Positions 17,050 through 25,936 are shown, numbered from the stretch's first letter. The stretch: DNA of 64,000 nucleotides from Trueperaceae bacterium (GCA_036381035.1 DASVDQ010000097.1:1-64000); one strand, 5' to 3'. Notes: a model not told the origin generated them from the letters alone. Translations and numbers: made by a program.

Positions 17050-18484
17050 TGGCGCCTCCTACGGCCGCCGGCGCGGGAGGCTGCGTGAGTATCGGCCGGC
17101 CCGTGGGCACCCCGCGCGCCGGGGCGGGCACCTCTACGCCCAGCTGGCGCGCGATGGCCAGGGCGGCCAGCTTGCCGTCCTGCGCCGCCGTCACGGTGAG
17201 CGCGTGCCCGTGGAGGCGCGCGCAGTCGCCGGCGGCGAAGACCTTGGGGTTGCTGGTGCGCTTCTCGGCGTCGGTCTTCACGTAGCCGCGCTCCACCTCC
17301 ACGCCGAACGCCTCCAGCAGGGCGAGGTGCTTCTCCTGGCCGATCGCGAGGATCACCTGGTCGGCCGGCAGCACGAAATCGCTGCCCGGCACTGGCTCCG
17401 GCCGGCGCCTCCCGCCCTCGTCGGGCTCGCCCAGCGCCATGCGCACGCACCTGACGCCGACCACCCTGCCGCCCTCGCCCAGGACCTCGACGGGCTGCGT
17501 GAGGAGCCTGATGTCCACGCCCTCGTTGCGGACGAACGCGACCTCGTGGTCGTAGGCGGGCATCTCCTCGCGTCCCCGGCGGTAGACCATCGTCACGCGC
17601 TCGGCGCCGAGCCGGCGCGCGATCGTGGCGGCGTCGACGGCGGTGTTCCCCGCCCCGACGACGATGACCTCGCGGCCGACGGGCACCTCGTAGAGGCGCT
17701 CCAGCCCGTCCTTCTCGGCCATCTTCGTGGCGGCGATGAAGTCGAGGGCGTCCACGACGCCCCGCAGGTCCTCGCCCGGCACGCCCAGCCGCGGGACCCT
17801 GCCTGTCCCGGCCGCGATGACGACGGCGTCGTACTCGGCCAGGAGCCGCTGCGGGTCGACGTCCTTCCCGACCTCCACTCCGGTGTGCACCTGCACGCCC
17901 AGCCGCTTGACGAACTCGACCTCCTCGAGCGACACCGCCACGGGCTCGCGCATGACGACGATGCCGTAGGTCGAGAGGCCGCCCGGGAGCTCCTCCTTCT
18001 CGAACACGTGCGCCTCGACGCCGAGCTTCGCGAGCTCGCCGGCGCAGGTGAGGCCGGCGGGACCGGACCCCACGACGGCCACGCGCCGGCCCGTGGGCGG
18101 CGCGGGCTGGAACGGCATCGCGCCGGCCTCGAACAGGTGGTCGGTGGCGTAGCGCTGCAGCCTGCCGATGGCGATGGGCCTGTGCTCGGCGCCGAGCACG
18201 CACGCCCCCACGCAGAGCTCGTCGACGGGGCAGACGCGCCCGCAGGTGTGGCCCATGAGGTTCGACTCGAGGATCGTCCTCGCCGCCCCCAGGACGTTCC
18301 CCGTGGCGATCTTCCTGATGAACGTCGGGACGTCGATGTCGGTCGGGCACGCCTTGATGCACGGGGCGTCGAAGCAGTAGAGGCAGCGGCTCGCCTCGAC
18401 GTACGCCTCGTTGTCGGTGAAGCGCGGGTACGTCTCGGTGAACGCCGCCTGTAGCTGCTCCAGCGGGAGCGGGGAGCGGTCCAT
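17042..18484 (-). CDS. preT: NAD-dependent dihydropyrimidine dehydrogenase subunit PreT
   Basis: A 480-residue GltD-like flavoprotein. The N-terminus has the cysteine-rich Fe-S helix domain (CLYCFDAPCIKACPTDID and CGRVCPVDELCVGAC). The FAD site is VAVVGSGPAGLTCAGEL and the NAD(P) site VIVVGAGNTAVDAATIARR; the final FAD motif VFAAGDCARL is also present. It takes electrons from NAD(P)H and passes them to PreA. The ATG at 18484 lies 2 nt after the upstream dehydrogenase stop, so the long in-frame extension into that gene is a reading-frame artefact. Confidence 0.92.
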   Translation of the reverse strand: MDRSPLPLEQLQAAFTETYPRFTDNEAYVEASRCLYCFDAPCIKACPTDIDVPTFIRKIATGNVLGAARTILESNLMGHTCGRVCPVDELCVGACVLGAEHRPIAIGRLQRYATDHLFEAGAMPFQPAPPTGRRVAVVGSGPAGLTCAGELAKLGVEAHVFEKEELPGGLSTYGIVVMREPVAVSLEEVEFVKRLGVQVHTGVEVGKDVDPQRLLAEYDAVVIAAGTGRVPRLGVPGEDLRGVVDALDFIAATKMAEKDGLERLYEVPVGREVIVVGAGNTAVDAATIARRLGAERVTMVYRRGREEMPAYDHEVAFVRNEGVDIRLLTQPVEVLGEGGRVVGVRCVRMALGEPDEGGRRRPEPVPGSDFVLPADQVILAIGQEKHLALLEAFGVEVERGYVKTDAEKRTSNPKVFAAGDCARLHGHALTVTAAQDGKLAALAIARQLGVEVPAPARGVPTGRPILTQPPAPAAVGGASG

Positions 18485-18486
18485 GC

Positions 18487-19971
18487 TCAGAAGGTCCGGC
18501 TCCACTGCTTGGGCCAGCGCTCGATGACGACCTTCGTCTGCGTGTAGAACTCGAACCCGTGGTGCGCCTGGGCGTGGAGGTCGCCGAAGAAGCTCTCGCC
18601 CCAGCCGCTGAAGGGGAAGAACGCCATGGGGGCCGCGACGCCCAGGTTCACGCCGATGTTGCCGGCGACGGCGTTGTGTCGGAAGTGCCGCGCCGCGGCG
18701 CCGGACGACGTGAAGATGCTGGCCTGGTTGCCGAAGCGCCTGTCGTTGACGATCTGGATGGCCTCGTCGAGGTCGCGGGCGTGCATCAGGGCGAGGACGG
18801 GCCCGAAGACCTCGGTCGCGGCGATCGTGCTGCGGGGGTCCACCTCGTCGAGCACCGTGGGGTGCACGAAGTAGCCGTCCCTGAAGCCGTCGACCTCCTT
18901 CTCGCGTCCGTCCACGACGGCGCGGGCGCCCTCCTTCAGCCCCTGGTCGATGAGCGACCTGATGCGGTCGCGCGACTCGGCGCTGATGACGGGGCCCATC
19001 TCGACGCCCTCCATGAGCCCGTAGCCCACCTTGCGCGAGGCCGCCGCCTGCGAGATGCGCTCGGTGAACTCGCCCCTCGCCTCTCCCACGGTGATGACGG
19101 CCGAGGTGGCGAGGCACCGCTGGCCGGCGCAGCCGAACGCCGAGTCGGCGAGGATGCGCGTCGACATCTCCATGTCGGCGTCGGGCAGCACGATGGCCGG
19201 GTTCTTCGCCCCGCCCTGGCACTGGGCGCGCTTGCCGCTCGCCGCGGCCCGCGCGTAGATGTACTTGGCCACCGGCGTGGAGCCGACGAACGAGATCGCC
19301 TTGACGTCGGGGTGGTCGAGGATCGCGTCGACCGTCTCCTTGCCGCCGTTGACGAGCCCGAGCACCCCGGGCGGGAACCCGGCCTCCTCGAACAGGCGGA
19401 ACAGGAGCTGCGTGGTGACGGGGACCTTCTCGCTCGGCTTGAGCACGAAGCAGTTGCCCGCGGCGACCGCGTAGGGCATGAACCAGAGCGGGATCATGCC
19501 GGGGAAGTTGAACGGGGTGATGGCGGCGACCACGCCTAGGGGCTGCCTGAGCATGTGCTCGTCGATGCCCCTGGCGATGTCCTCGTTGTTGTGGCCCTGC
19601 AGGAGGATCGGCGCCCCGCAGGCGACCTCGACGTTCTCGATGCCGCGCTGCATCTCGGCGTACGACTCGGCGTAGGTCTTCCCCGCCTCGTTCGTGATCG
19701 TCTTGGCCAGCTCGTCGAGGTTCGCGGTGAGCAGGTCGCGCAGCTTGAACAGCGGCTTGATGCGGTCGACGACGGGCGTCTCGCGCCACTCGGGGAAGGC
19801 CTTCACAGCCGCCTTCACGGCGGCGTCCACCTCCTCGGCCGGGCTGAGGGGCACCAGCGCGATCGTCTCGGCCGTGGCCGGGTTCCGCACGGGGGCCTTG
19901 GCGCCCGCCTGCGACGGGGTCCACTTGCCTCCCACGTAGTTGAGTAGGACCTCTGCCTGAGCTTCGATCAT
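18487..19971 (-). CDS. mmsA: CoA-acylating (methyl)malonate-semialdehyde dehydrogenase
   Basis: A 494-residue ALDH-superfamily enzyme. The catalytic cysteine is in GQRCLATS (C286). GGAKNPAIV replaces the usual catalytic-Glu motif with Asn, a hallmark of the CoA-dependent MMSDH branch, and FPFSGWGESFFGDLHAQ is the family C-terminal signature. It converts malonate semialdehyde or methylmalonate semialdehyde to acetyl-CoA or propionyl-CoA, the last step after transamination of beta-alanine or 3-aminoisobutyrate. As first gene of the pyrimidine operon it fits uracil/thymine catabolism; myo-inositol or valine catabolism are alternatives without local support. I chose the ATG at 19971 because alignment with the family begins there; a TTG 60 nt further upstream is possible. 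Confidence 0.9.
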   Translation of the reverse strand: MIEAQAEVLLNYVGGKWTPSQAGAKAPVRNPATAETIALVPLSPAEEVDAAVKAAVKAFPEWRETPVVDRIKPLFKLRDLLTANLDELAKTITNEAGKTYAESYAEMQRGIENVEVACGAPILLQGHNNEDIARGIDEHMLRQPLGVVAAITPFNFPGMIPLWFMPYAVAAGNCFVLKPSEKVPVTTQLLFRLFEEAGFPPGVLGLVNGGKETVDAILDHPDVKAISFVGSTPVAKYIYARAAASGKRAQCQGGAKNPAIVLPDADMEMSTRILADSAFGCAGQRCLATSAVITVGEARGEFTERISQAAASRKVGYGLMEGVEMGPVISAESRDRIRSLIDQGLKEGARAVVDGREKEVDGFRDGYFVHPTVLDEVDPRSTIAATEVFGPVLALMHARDLDEAIQIVNDRRFGNQASIFTSSGAAARHFRHNAVAGNIGVNLGVAAPMAFFPFSGWGESFFGDLHAQAHHGFEFYTQTKVVIERWPKQWSRTF

Positions 19972-20049
19972 GCCTCTCGCTCCGTCTCCAGGTGTGGGTG
20001 TCCCTGTGGCTTGCCCATCAGGAAGCCGCAACCGCTTGAGGGTTCCGCC

Positions 20050-20055
20050 ATTCTA
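20050..20055 (-). promoter_or_regulatory. Putative -10 box TAGAAT of the pyrimidine catabolic operon
   Basis: Minus-strand TAGAAT is close to the sigma-70 consensus and lies about 78 nt before the mmsA start. The seven downstream genes are packed with gaps of 48 nt or less until the binding-protein gene, so this promoter probably drives all of them. Confidence 0.5.
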
Positions 20056-20250
20056 TGCCCGTCGCGCCGCGCTAGCCACAGCCCGTGGGCGAGGACGGGG
20101 CGCCAGGCGGAGCGGCGCCCGCGCCCCGGCCGGCCGCCGACGCCCGGGCGCCGGTGCGGGCGCGGCTCCGTCGGCCGCGCGGCGGGCGAGGGACGTCCGC
20201 GCGCCACGGGCCGGCCCGAGGTCGCTCAGCCGCTGCCCCTGCGGCTCGTG

Positions 20251-20256
20251 TAGCAT
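20251..20256 (+). promoter_or_regulatory. Putative -10 box TAGCAT for the TPR protein gene
   Basis: TAGCAT is followed by a leader of about 25 nt carrying GCGGAGGT just before the ATG at 20287. Confidence 0.45.
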
Positions 20257-20286
20257 GGCTCCCCACATCCTGTGCGGAGGTCGTCC

Positions 20287-22086
20287 ATGGAGCAGGTCCT
20301 GGAACGCGCCAGCGACCGATACGTCTTCGACATGGGGGGTTACTCGCGTCCCGTGCGCACCGTCTCGCCGGAGGCGCAGCTGTGGTTCGACCGCGGCCTG
20401 GCCTGGTGCTACGGGTTCAACCACGACGAGGCGATCCGCTGCTTCGAGCGCGCCGCCCGCGCCGACCCGGACTGCGCCATGGCCCACTGGGGCATCGCCT
20501 ACGCCGCCGGCTGCAACTACAACAAGCCTTGGGAGGCGTTCCTCGAGGGCGAGCGCGCCGCGGCGCTCGGCCTGGCGTACGACGCCGCCCACGCCGCGCA
20601 GGCGGCGGTCGACCGCGCGGGCGAGGACGCCTGGCCGGCGGAGAGGGCGCTCATCGGGGCGCTGCCGGCGCGCTACCCGGCGCGCGAGGCGCCGGAGGGC
20701 ACGCCCTTCCAGGCCTGGAACGACGGCTACGCGGCCGCGATGCGCCAGGTCTACGCCCGCTTCCCCGACGACCCCGACGTGGCGGCGCTCTTCGCCGAGG
20801 CCCTCATCAACAGGACCCCGTGGCAGCTCTGGGACCTGCCCACCGGCACGCCGCGGGAGGGCGCCGACACCCTGGAGGCGCAGGCCGTGCTCGAGCGGGC
20901 CATCGCCGCGCGGGAGTCGGCGGGCGAGGCGCCCCACCCGGGCCAGCTCCACGCCTACCTGCACACGATGGAGATGTCGCCCACGCCGGAGCGGGCGCTG
21001 CGCGCCGCCGACGCGCTGCGCGACCTCGTGCCCGACGCCGGCCACCTGCGCCACATGGCCTCGCACATCGACGTCCTGTGCGGCCACTACCACGCTTCGC
21101 TCGTGGCCAACGAGCGGGCGATAGAGGCCGACGACAGGTACTTCGCGGCGACCGGCGAGAAGGGCTTCTACACGCTCTACCGCTGCCACGACATCCACTT
21201 CAAGATCTACTCGGCGATGTTCCTCGGCCAGCTCCGCCCGGCCCTCGAGGGCGCGAGGCAGCTCAGGGAGGCTCTGCCGGAGAGCGTGCTGAGGATCGAG
21301 ACGCCGCCGATGGCCGACTGGACCGAGGGCTTCCTCGGCATGGGCGTCCACGCGCTGGTGCGGTTCGGCCGCTGGCAGGACCTCCTCGCGCTGCCGCTGC
21401 CCGCAGACCCGGAGCTCTACTGCGTGACGACGGCGATGACCCGCTACGGGCGCGGCATCGCCTACGCCTCGCTGGGCGATGTGGAGGCGGCCGAGGCCGA
21501 GCAGCGCGCGTTCCGGGAGGCCGTGGAGCGCGTGCCGGAGAGCCGCACGGTGTTCAACAACACCTGCCGGGCCATCCTGGGCGTGGCCGAGGCGATGCTC
21601 GACGGCGAGCTGACCTACCGCAGGGGGGACCACGACGCGGCGTTCGCCAAGCTGCGCCGCGCCGCCGAGCTGTCGGACGGCCTCACCTACGACGAGCCCT
21701 GGGGCTGGATGCAGCCGGTGCGCCACGCGCTGGGCGCGCTGCTGCTCGAGCAGGGGCGCGTCGAGGAGGCCCTGGAGGCGTACCGCGACGACCTCGGCCT
21801 CTCGGGCCGCCTGCCGCGCGCCCACCAGCACCCCGACAACGTCTGGGCCCTCGCCGGCCTCGTCGAGTGCCTGGAGCGGCTGGGCCGCGGCGACGAGGCC
21901 GCGCCGTTCCGCCAGCGGCTGGCGCTGGCGCGGGCGCGCGCCGACGTCGAGGTCGCGACCTCGTGCTTCTGCCGCCTCGACACGCGCGGGGCCCCGGTCG
22001 CCGACGGCGCCCACGCGCACCGCGACCACGGAGCCCATGGCGGGCACGTCGTCGGCGACGGGGGCACAGGAGAGAGCTGCCACTAG
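20287..22086 (+). CDS. Tetratricopeptide-repeat protein with His-rich C-terminal tail
   Basis: A 599-residue soluble protein of a conserved but poorly characterised TPR family. Repeats are evident at about 28-75 (LWFDRGLAWCYGFNHDEAIRCFE), 290-330 and 420-560. Conserved His/Cys motifs are LHAYLHTMEMS and HLRHMASHIDVLCGHYH. The tail holds a CFCR pair and a His-rich stretch (HAHRDHGAHGGH) and ends SCH, which suggests metal binding. No signal peptide or membrane helix is seen. The ATG at 20287 has a GGAGGT ribosome-binding site 6 nt upstream. Function unknown; TPR proteins are usually scaffolds. Confidence 0.78.
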   Translation: MEQVLERASDRYVFDMGGYSRPVRTVSPEAQLWFDRGLAWCYGFNHDEAIRCFERAARADPDCAMAHWGIAYAAGCNYNKPWEAFLEGERAAALGLAYDAAHAAQAAVDRAGEDAWPAERALIGALPARYPAREAPEGTPFQAWNDGYAAAMRQVYARFPDDPDVAALFAEALINRTPWQLWDLPTGTPREGADTLEAQAVLERAIAARESAGEAPHPGQLHAYLHTMEMSPTPERALRAADALRDLVPDAGHLRHMASHIDVLCGHYHASLVANERAIEADDRYFAATGEKGFYTLYRCHDIHFKIYSAMFLGQLRPALEGARQLREALPESVLRIETPPMADWTEGFLGMGVHALVRFGRWQDLLALPLPADPELYCVTTAMTRYGRGIAYASLGDVEAAEAEQRAFREAVERVPESRTVFNNTCRAILGVAEAMLDGELTYRRGDHDAAFAKLRRAAELSDGLTYDEPWGWMQPVRHALGALLLEQGRVEEALEAYRDDLGLSGRLPRAHQHPDNVWALAGLVECLERLGRGDEAAPFRQRLALARARADVEVATSCFCRLDTRGAPVADGAHAHRDHGAHGGHVVGDGGTGESCH

Positions 22087-22246
22087 CCCGACCCCAAACC
22101 GCGCCGTGCGCCGCCGGGGCGCGCCGCGACCGCCCGACGCGCCCCCGCCGCGAGGCCGCCCGCGTGGGCCGCCCCTCGCGCCCCCTTTGTAGCCACGCGG
22201 GGCCTCTCTTACACATCACGGGGGCGCGTCGGTGTCATGGTGACGC

Positions 22247-23491
22247 ATGCCGTCTCGCAACGACGCCACGGACCCGGCGCGGGGCGCGGGGACGCCGGGC
22301 GGGGGCAGCGCCTTCGCCACCCTCGCCGTGAAGGCCGGCAACCGCTCCGACCCCGCCACGGGGGCCCACGGCACGCCCGTCTACCAGACGACCACGTTCC
22401 TGCTCGGGAGCGTGGCCCGCGGCGCCCGCCTCTTCGCGGGAGAGGAGCAGGGCGAGATCTACAGCCGGCTCGGCAACCCCACGGTCACGGCGGCCGAGGA
22501 GAAGCTGGCCGCGCTGGAGGGGGCGGAGGCCGCGGTGGCGTTCGCCTCCGGCATGGGGGCGATCGCCGCCACCTTCGTGTCCCTGCTCAGGCAGGGCGAC
22601 GAGGTGCTCTACCTCGGACCGCTCTACGGCGGCACCCACGCGCTCCTGCACGACCTGCTGGCGCGCTTCGGCATCGTCGCCAGGTCCGTCGGCGAGGACG
22701 AGCTGGAGGCGGCGGTCACGCCGCGCACGCGCCTGGTCTACGCCGAGACGCCCACCAACCCCACCCTGGCCGTCCACGACCTGCGCCGCGTGGCCGACGT
22801 GGCGCGCCGGCACGGCCTCCTGAGCATGGTCGACAACACCTTCTCCACGCCCTACCTCACGCGGCCGCTGGAGCTGGGCATCGACCTCGTGGCGCACTCG
22901 GCCACCAAGTACCTCTCGGGCCACGGCGACGTGCTGGGCGGCTTCGTCGCCGGGTCGGCCGAGCTCCTCGAGCCCGTCAGGCTGGAGGGACTGCGCCACT
23001 TCGGCGCCGCCCTCGACCCGCACGCGGCGTTCCTCGTGCTGCGCGGCATGCGCACCCTGCACCTGCGCATGGAGGCGCACTGCCGCAACGCCAGGGCCGT
23101 CGCCGAGGCGCTGCGGGACGCGCCCGGCGTGGCGCGCGTGCACTACCCGGGACTGCCCAGCCACCCGGGCCACGACGTCGCCGCGGCGCAGATGCGCGAC
23201 TTCGGCGGGATGGTGTCGGTCGAGCTGCGCGGCGGCCTGCCCGCGGCCGAGGCCTTCCTCGGGGCGCTGCGGGTGATCGACCACGCGGTCTCGCTCGGCG
23301 ACGTCTGCTCGCTGGCCTGCGTGCCGGCGGCGTCCACCCACCAGGTGGTACCCGCCGACGAGCTCGCGCGCGCGGGGATCGCGCCCGGGCTGGTGCGCAT
23401 CTCCGTGGGCGTGGAGGACCGCGCCGACCTCGTCGCCGACGTGAGGCGGGCGGCCGAGGCGGCCGCCCGCGTCTCCGCCGCCGAGGCCTAG
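22247..23491 (+). CDS. Trans-sulfuration PLP enzyme (cystathionine gamma-synthase / gamma-lyase / O-acylhomoserine sulfhydrylase)
   Basis: A 414-residue Cys/Met-metabolism enzyme. The Schiff-base lysine lies in HSATKYLSGHGDVLGG, PLP-phosphate contacts in ASGMGAI and YSRLGNPTV, and the family aspartate region is VDNTFSTPYLTRPLELG. The position that is a reactive cysteine in methionine gamma-lyase (LYGC) reads LYGGTHALL here, so dedicated methionine gamma-lyase activity is less likely. Cystathionine synthesis or cleavage or direct sulfhydrylation remain possible and cannot be separated by sequence alone. It is a single gene downstream of the TPR protein; the leader contains TGTCAT 8 nt before the ATG. 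Confidence 0.88.
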   Translation: MPSRNDATDPARGAGTPGGGSAFATLAVKAGNRSDPATGAHGTPVYQTTTFLLGSVARGARLFAGEEQGEIYSRLGNPTVTAAEEKLAALEGAEAAVAFASGMGAIAATFVSLLRQGDEVLYLGPLYGGTHALLHDLLARFGIVARSVGEDELEAAVTPRTRLVYAETPTNPTLAVHDLRRVADVARRHGLLSMVDNTFSTPYLTRPLELGIDLVAHSATKYLSGHGDVLGGFVAGSAELLEPVRLEGLRHFGAALDPHAAFLVLRGMRTLHLRMEAHCRNARAVAEALRDAPGVARVHYPGLPSHPGHDVAAAQMRDFGGMVSVELRGGLPAAEAFLGALRVIDHAVSLGDVCSLACVPAASTHQVVPADELARAGIAPGLVRISVGVEDRADLVADVRRAAEAAARVSAAEA

Positions 23492-23578
23492 GCCCCGGCG
23501 CGGGCCGCCGCGAGACCGACCCGCCGGCCGGAGCGTCCTGGCCGCGGCCTCAGGGCCGGCTCGTGCCCGTCGGTGCCC

Positions 23579-23935
23579 TCAGGCCGACTCGTCGGTCGGC
23601 CCCGTGCCGCCGGTCGTGGCGGTGCCGACCTCCGCGCCGCCGGCGTCCGGGCCCGTGTCGACCCTGTCGACGGCGATCGTCAGGTTCGCCGCCAGGGCGG
23701 CGATCGCGCCGATCGCGGCCCACACCGGCAGCAGCACCGTGCCGATGACGCCGAGCGTCAGCGGGATCTCGATGAGGGTGCGGCCCTCGTCGTTCTTGAT
23801 CGTGATGCGGCGGACGTTGCCCTCGTGGACGAGCTCCTTGACCTTGGCCAGGACGCGCTCGCCGGACACGCGGAACTCCTCGGTGTAGTGCTTCCGGCGG
23901 TCGTCGGCGCCCATGGGATCGGACTGGTCGCTCAT
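23579..23935 (-). CDS. DUF4342 domain protein
   Basis: A 118-residue protein. The central segment HYTEEFRVSGERVLAKVKELVHEGNVRRITIKN followed by a single hydrophobic helix is the DUF4342 pattern (amphipathic N-terminal helix, short beta region, membrane helix at about 60-82). The C-terminal 30 residues are low-complexity and Gly/Thr-rich. Function unknown; membrane association is inferred from the helix. The ATG at 23935 has GGGAGGAGC upstream. Confidence 0.82.
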   Translation of the reverse strand: MSDQSDPMGADDRRKHYTEEFRVSGERVLAKVKELVHEGNVRRITIKNDEGRTLIEIPLTLGVIGTVLLPVWAAIGAIAALAANLTIAVDRVDTGPDAGGAEVGTATTGGTGPTDESA

Positions 23936-23978
23936 GTCGCTCCTCCCTGGCCGGCCCGCGGCCGACCGTGTCGAGCAC

Positions 23979-23984
23979 AGGCTA
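23979..23984 (-). promoter_or_regulatory. Putative -10 box TAGCCT for the DUF4342 gene
   Basis: Minus-strand TAGCCT followed by a leader of about 40 nt that ends in GGGAGGAGC before the start at 23935. Confidence 0.4.
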
Positions 23985-24028
23985 GGGCCGGGGCGTGAGG
24001 CCGGACATCAGTCCTTGGGATGAGTGGC

Positions 24029-24757
24029 TCACCTCCGCCCGGACCACAGGGCCGACCTCCCGTCGGGCAGCGACACGCGGTCGACGAGGGCGTCGAGCTC
24101 CCGGCGCGCGGCGTCGGCCCGCTCGCCGCCGGTGGTGACGACGCGGGAGACGAACTCGAAGCAGTCCCCGCGGAACGCGAGCCGGCGCAGGCTCAGCGTC
24201 TCGACCGCGTCGCCCGACGGCCGCGCCACGGTGCCGAACAGGGCCGCCGCGTGGTCGCGCGAGCCGCTGACGCTGGGGAGGTTGTCCTCGAACCCGGACG
24301 GCGGCTCGAGCACGCAGTCCGCCTCGCTCTCCAGGTCGTCCCGCAGCCTCACGCCGAGGCCCGCCGCCTCCGCCCCGTTGACGGCGGAGGCGTAGAGGCA
24401 GTAGTCGAAGACCTGGGGGCAGGCGTCTGACGCGGCGTCGTCAGGGGGGCCGTCCTCGCCGTCGACCAGGCCGTAGCCCTGCGGCAGGGGCATGACGACG
24501 TGCGCGGCGCCCAGCTCCACGCTCTGGGCCTCACCGGCCACGGGCGCGGGCGAGCCCGGCGACGACGCGTCGCCGGCTCCCGCCGGCCGACCGCCGGCCG
24601 GCACCGGTCCGCCTCCCCGCTCCCGTGTACCGGCCACGACGTTCGCGGCCTCCATGGACCCCGCGCGCTCTCTCCTCCCCCGCTGCCAGGGACCCATGAC
24701 CAGGGCGCCCAACAGCAGGATGACGCAGACCACGAGCACGACACCGCCCCGACCCAT
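24029..24757 (-). CDS. Membrane-anchored hypothetical protein with extracytoplasmic domain
   Basis: A 242-residue protein: one N-terminal membrane helix (GVVLVVCVILLLGALVMG), a Pro/Gly/Ala-rich linker to about residue 75, then a globular region beginning VELGAAHVVMPLPQGYGLV that has several cysteines (CPQVFDYCLYAS, ADCVLE, FRGDCFEF), which suggests disulfides outside the cytoplasm. I chose the ATG at 24757 because GATACT lies 6 nt before it, the leaderless spacing seen elsewhere here; an ATG at 24781 is the alternative. I do not recognise the family. Confidence 0.65.
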   Translation of the reverse strand: MGRGGVVLVVCVILLLGALVMGPWQRGRRERAGSMEAANVVAGTRERGGGPVPAGGRPAGAGDASSPGSPAPVAGEAQSVELGAAHVVMPLPQGYGLVDGEDGPPDDAASDACPQVFDYCLYASAVNGAEAAGLGVRLRDDLESEADCVLEPPSGFEDNLPSVSGSRDHAAALFGTVARPSGDAVETLSLRRLAFRGDCFEFVSRVVTTGGERADAARRELDALVDRVSLPDGRSALWSGRR

Positions 24758-24818
24758 GAGGGGAGTATCGGCCCGCAACATGCGACGCGCGTAACTGGAA
24801 GGTTAAAGGCGTGGCGCG

Positions 24819-25178
24819 TCAGTTCGGCGGGCGCATGTAGCGGCGCAGGCGCTGCGCCATCACGGACATCACGTGTAGGCCGAAGGTGGGGGAGCGCCGG
24901 ATGAGGTGCTTGAACCACTCCTCGTCGATGGGCTCGACCCGGGCGTCGGTGCGGGCCACGGCGTCGGCGCTGCGGGGCGCGCTGTCGACGATGGCCATCT
25001 CGCCGAAGACGCTGCCGGGGCCCAGCTCCTCGATGGTCCTGCCGTCCAGCATGATGTCGACGGTGCCATCGAGCAGCACGTACATCTCGCTCGCCGCGTC
25101 GCCGGCGTTGAAGATCACGTCGCCGGCGGCGTACCCGCGGGCGTTGGGCGAGTCCTTGAAGATCGCCAGCACGTCCAT
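24819..25178 (-). CDS. Cyclic nucleotide-binding domain protein (single domain)
   Basis: A 119-residue protein made of one cNMP-binding beta-roll. PGSVFGEMAIVDSAPRSADA is the phosphate-binding cassette signature (GEMA...R-S-A). No DNA-binding helix-turn-helix follows, unlike CRP/FNR proteins, so it is a free-standing sensor or regulatory subunit. The ATG at 25178 has GGAGGAGGT upstream. The binding cassette has the Arg that usually contacts the cyclic phosphate, so ligand binding is plausible. The partner is unknown. It is divergent from the GNAT gene. Confidence 0.85.
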   Translation of the reverse strand: MDVLAIFKDSPNARGYAAGDVIFNAGDAASEMYVLLDGTVDIMLDGRTIEELGPGSVFGEMAIVDSAPRSADAVARTDARVEPIDEEWFKHLIRRSPTFGLHVMSVMAQRLRRYMRPPN

Positions 25179-25223
25179 GCCTGGTCCCACCTCCTCCGGT
25201 GACGCCCAGCATGCCACAGGGTG

Positions 25224-25229
25224 TAACCT
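25224..25229 (+). promoter_or_regulatory. Putative -10 box TAACCT for the GNAT gene
   Basis: TAACCT lies 22 nt before the GTG at 25252, leaving a short leader with GGGAGGGGAC as ribosome-binding site. Confidence 0.4.
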
Positions 25230-25251
25230 CGCGGCGCGACAGGGAGGGGAC

Positions 25252-25863
25252 GTGGCGGAGGGCGGCGGCGTGAGGCACCAAGGCGGGTCTGCGAGCGGCG
25301 AGGGCGGCGCCGGGGAGGCGCGAGGCGACGGGCGGCGCCCGGGGGGACCCGCGGCCGGCCTGTCCGTTCGCCCGCTCACGCCCGACGACGCCGAGGCGTA
25401 CCGCGACCTGCGGCTCGAGGCGCTCGAGCTGGAGCCCACGGCGTTCGGCATGAGCGCCGAGGAGGAGCGGGCGCAGGGCGTGGAGCGCACGCGCGAGCGC
25501 CTGGCGGCCGGACCCGACGTCACGGTCCTCGGCGCGTTCCTCGGCGACAGGCTGGTCGGCACCGCGGGCATGAGGCGGGAGCCGAACCTCAAGGAGCGGC
25601 ACAAGGCGTTCGTGTTCGGGGTCTACGTCACGCCGTCGGCGCGCGGCGCGGGCGTGGCCAGGGCGCTCATGGGCGAGCTCGTCGCCCTGGCTGGGCGCAC
25701 CCCCGGCCTGCGCCGGCTGCGCCTGGCGGTGAACGCCGGCAACGCGGCGGCGCGGCGGCTCTACGAGGCGCTCGGCTTCGAGGCGTACGGCGTCGAGCCC
25801 GAGGCCCTCGTCGTCGACGGCGTGCCGCACGACGAGCTGTGGATGAGCCTCAGGCTCGGCTGA
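25252..25863 (+). CDS. GNAT family N-acetyltransferase
   Basis: A 203-residue protein. After a low-complexity N-terminus of about 38 residues, the GNAT fold starts at LSVRPLTPDDAEAYRDLR. The acetyl-CoA motif is VYVTPSARGAGVARALMGEL and the C-terminal motif is NAGNAAARRLYEALGFEAYG. Transfers an acetyl group from acetyl-CoA to an amine; the substrate is unknown. The GTG at 25252 was chosen for its ribosome-binding site and -10 box; a GTG at 25270 is possible. The long open frame further upstream runs antisense through the cNMP-binding gene and is not coding. Confidence 0.85.
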   Translation: MAEGGGVRHQGGSASGEGGAGEARGDGRRPGGPAAGLSVRPLTPDDAEAYRDLRLEALELEPTAFGMSAEEERAQGVERTRERLAAGPDVTVLGAFLGDRLVGTAGMRREPNLKERHKAFVFGVYVTPSARGAGVARALMGELVALAGRTPGLRRLRLAVNAGNAAARRLYEALGFEAYGVEPEALVVDGVPHDELWMSLRLG

Positions 25864-25936
25864 GCGACGGGCTCCGCACCGGGCCCGAAGGGGGCGCGCG
25901 CCGGGCGACGAGCGGCGAGCGCCGAGGTCTCGCGGC

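Noticed and set aside
18487-19924. In-frame upstream extension of PreT to 960 residues
   Set aside because: The extra part is Arg/Gly-rich and lies in another frame of the dehydrogenase gene; PreT alignment starts at the ATG at 18484.
22087-22246. GC-rich intergenic segment as a riboswitch for the trans-sulfuration gene
   Set aside because: I could not find conserved SAM-riboswitch or T-box elements; only GC-rich inverted segments without a clear aptamer.
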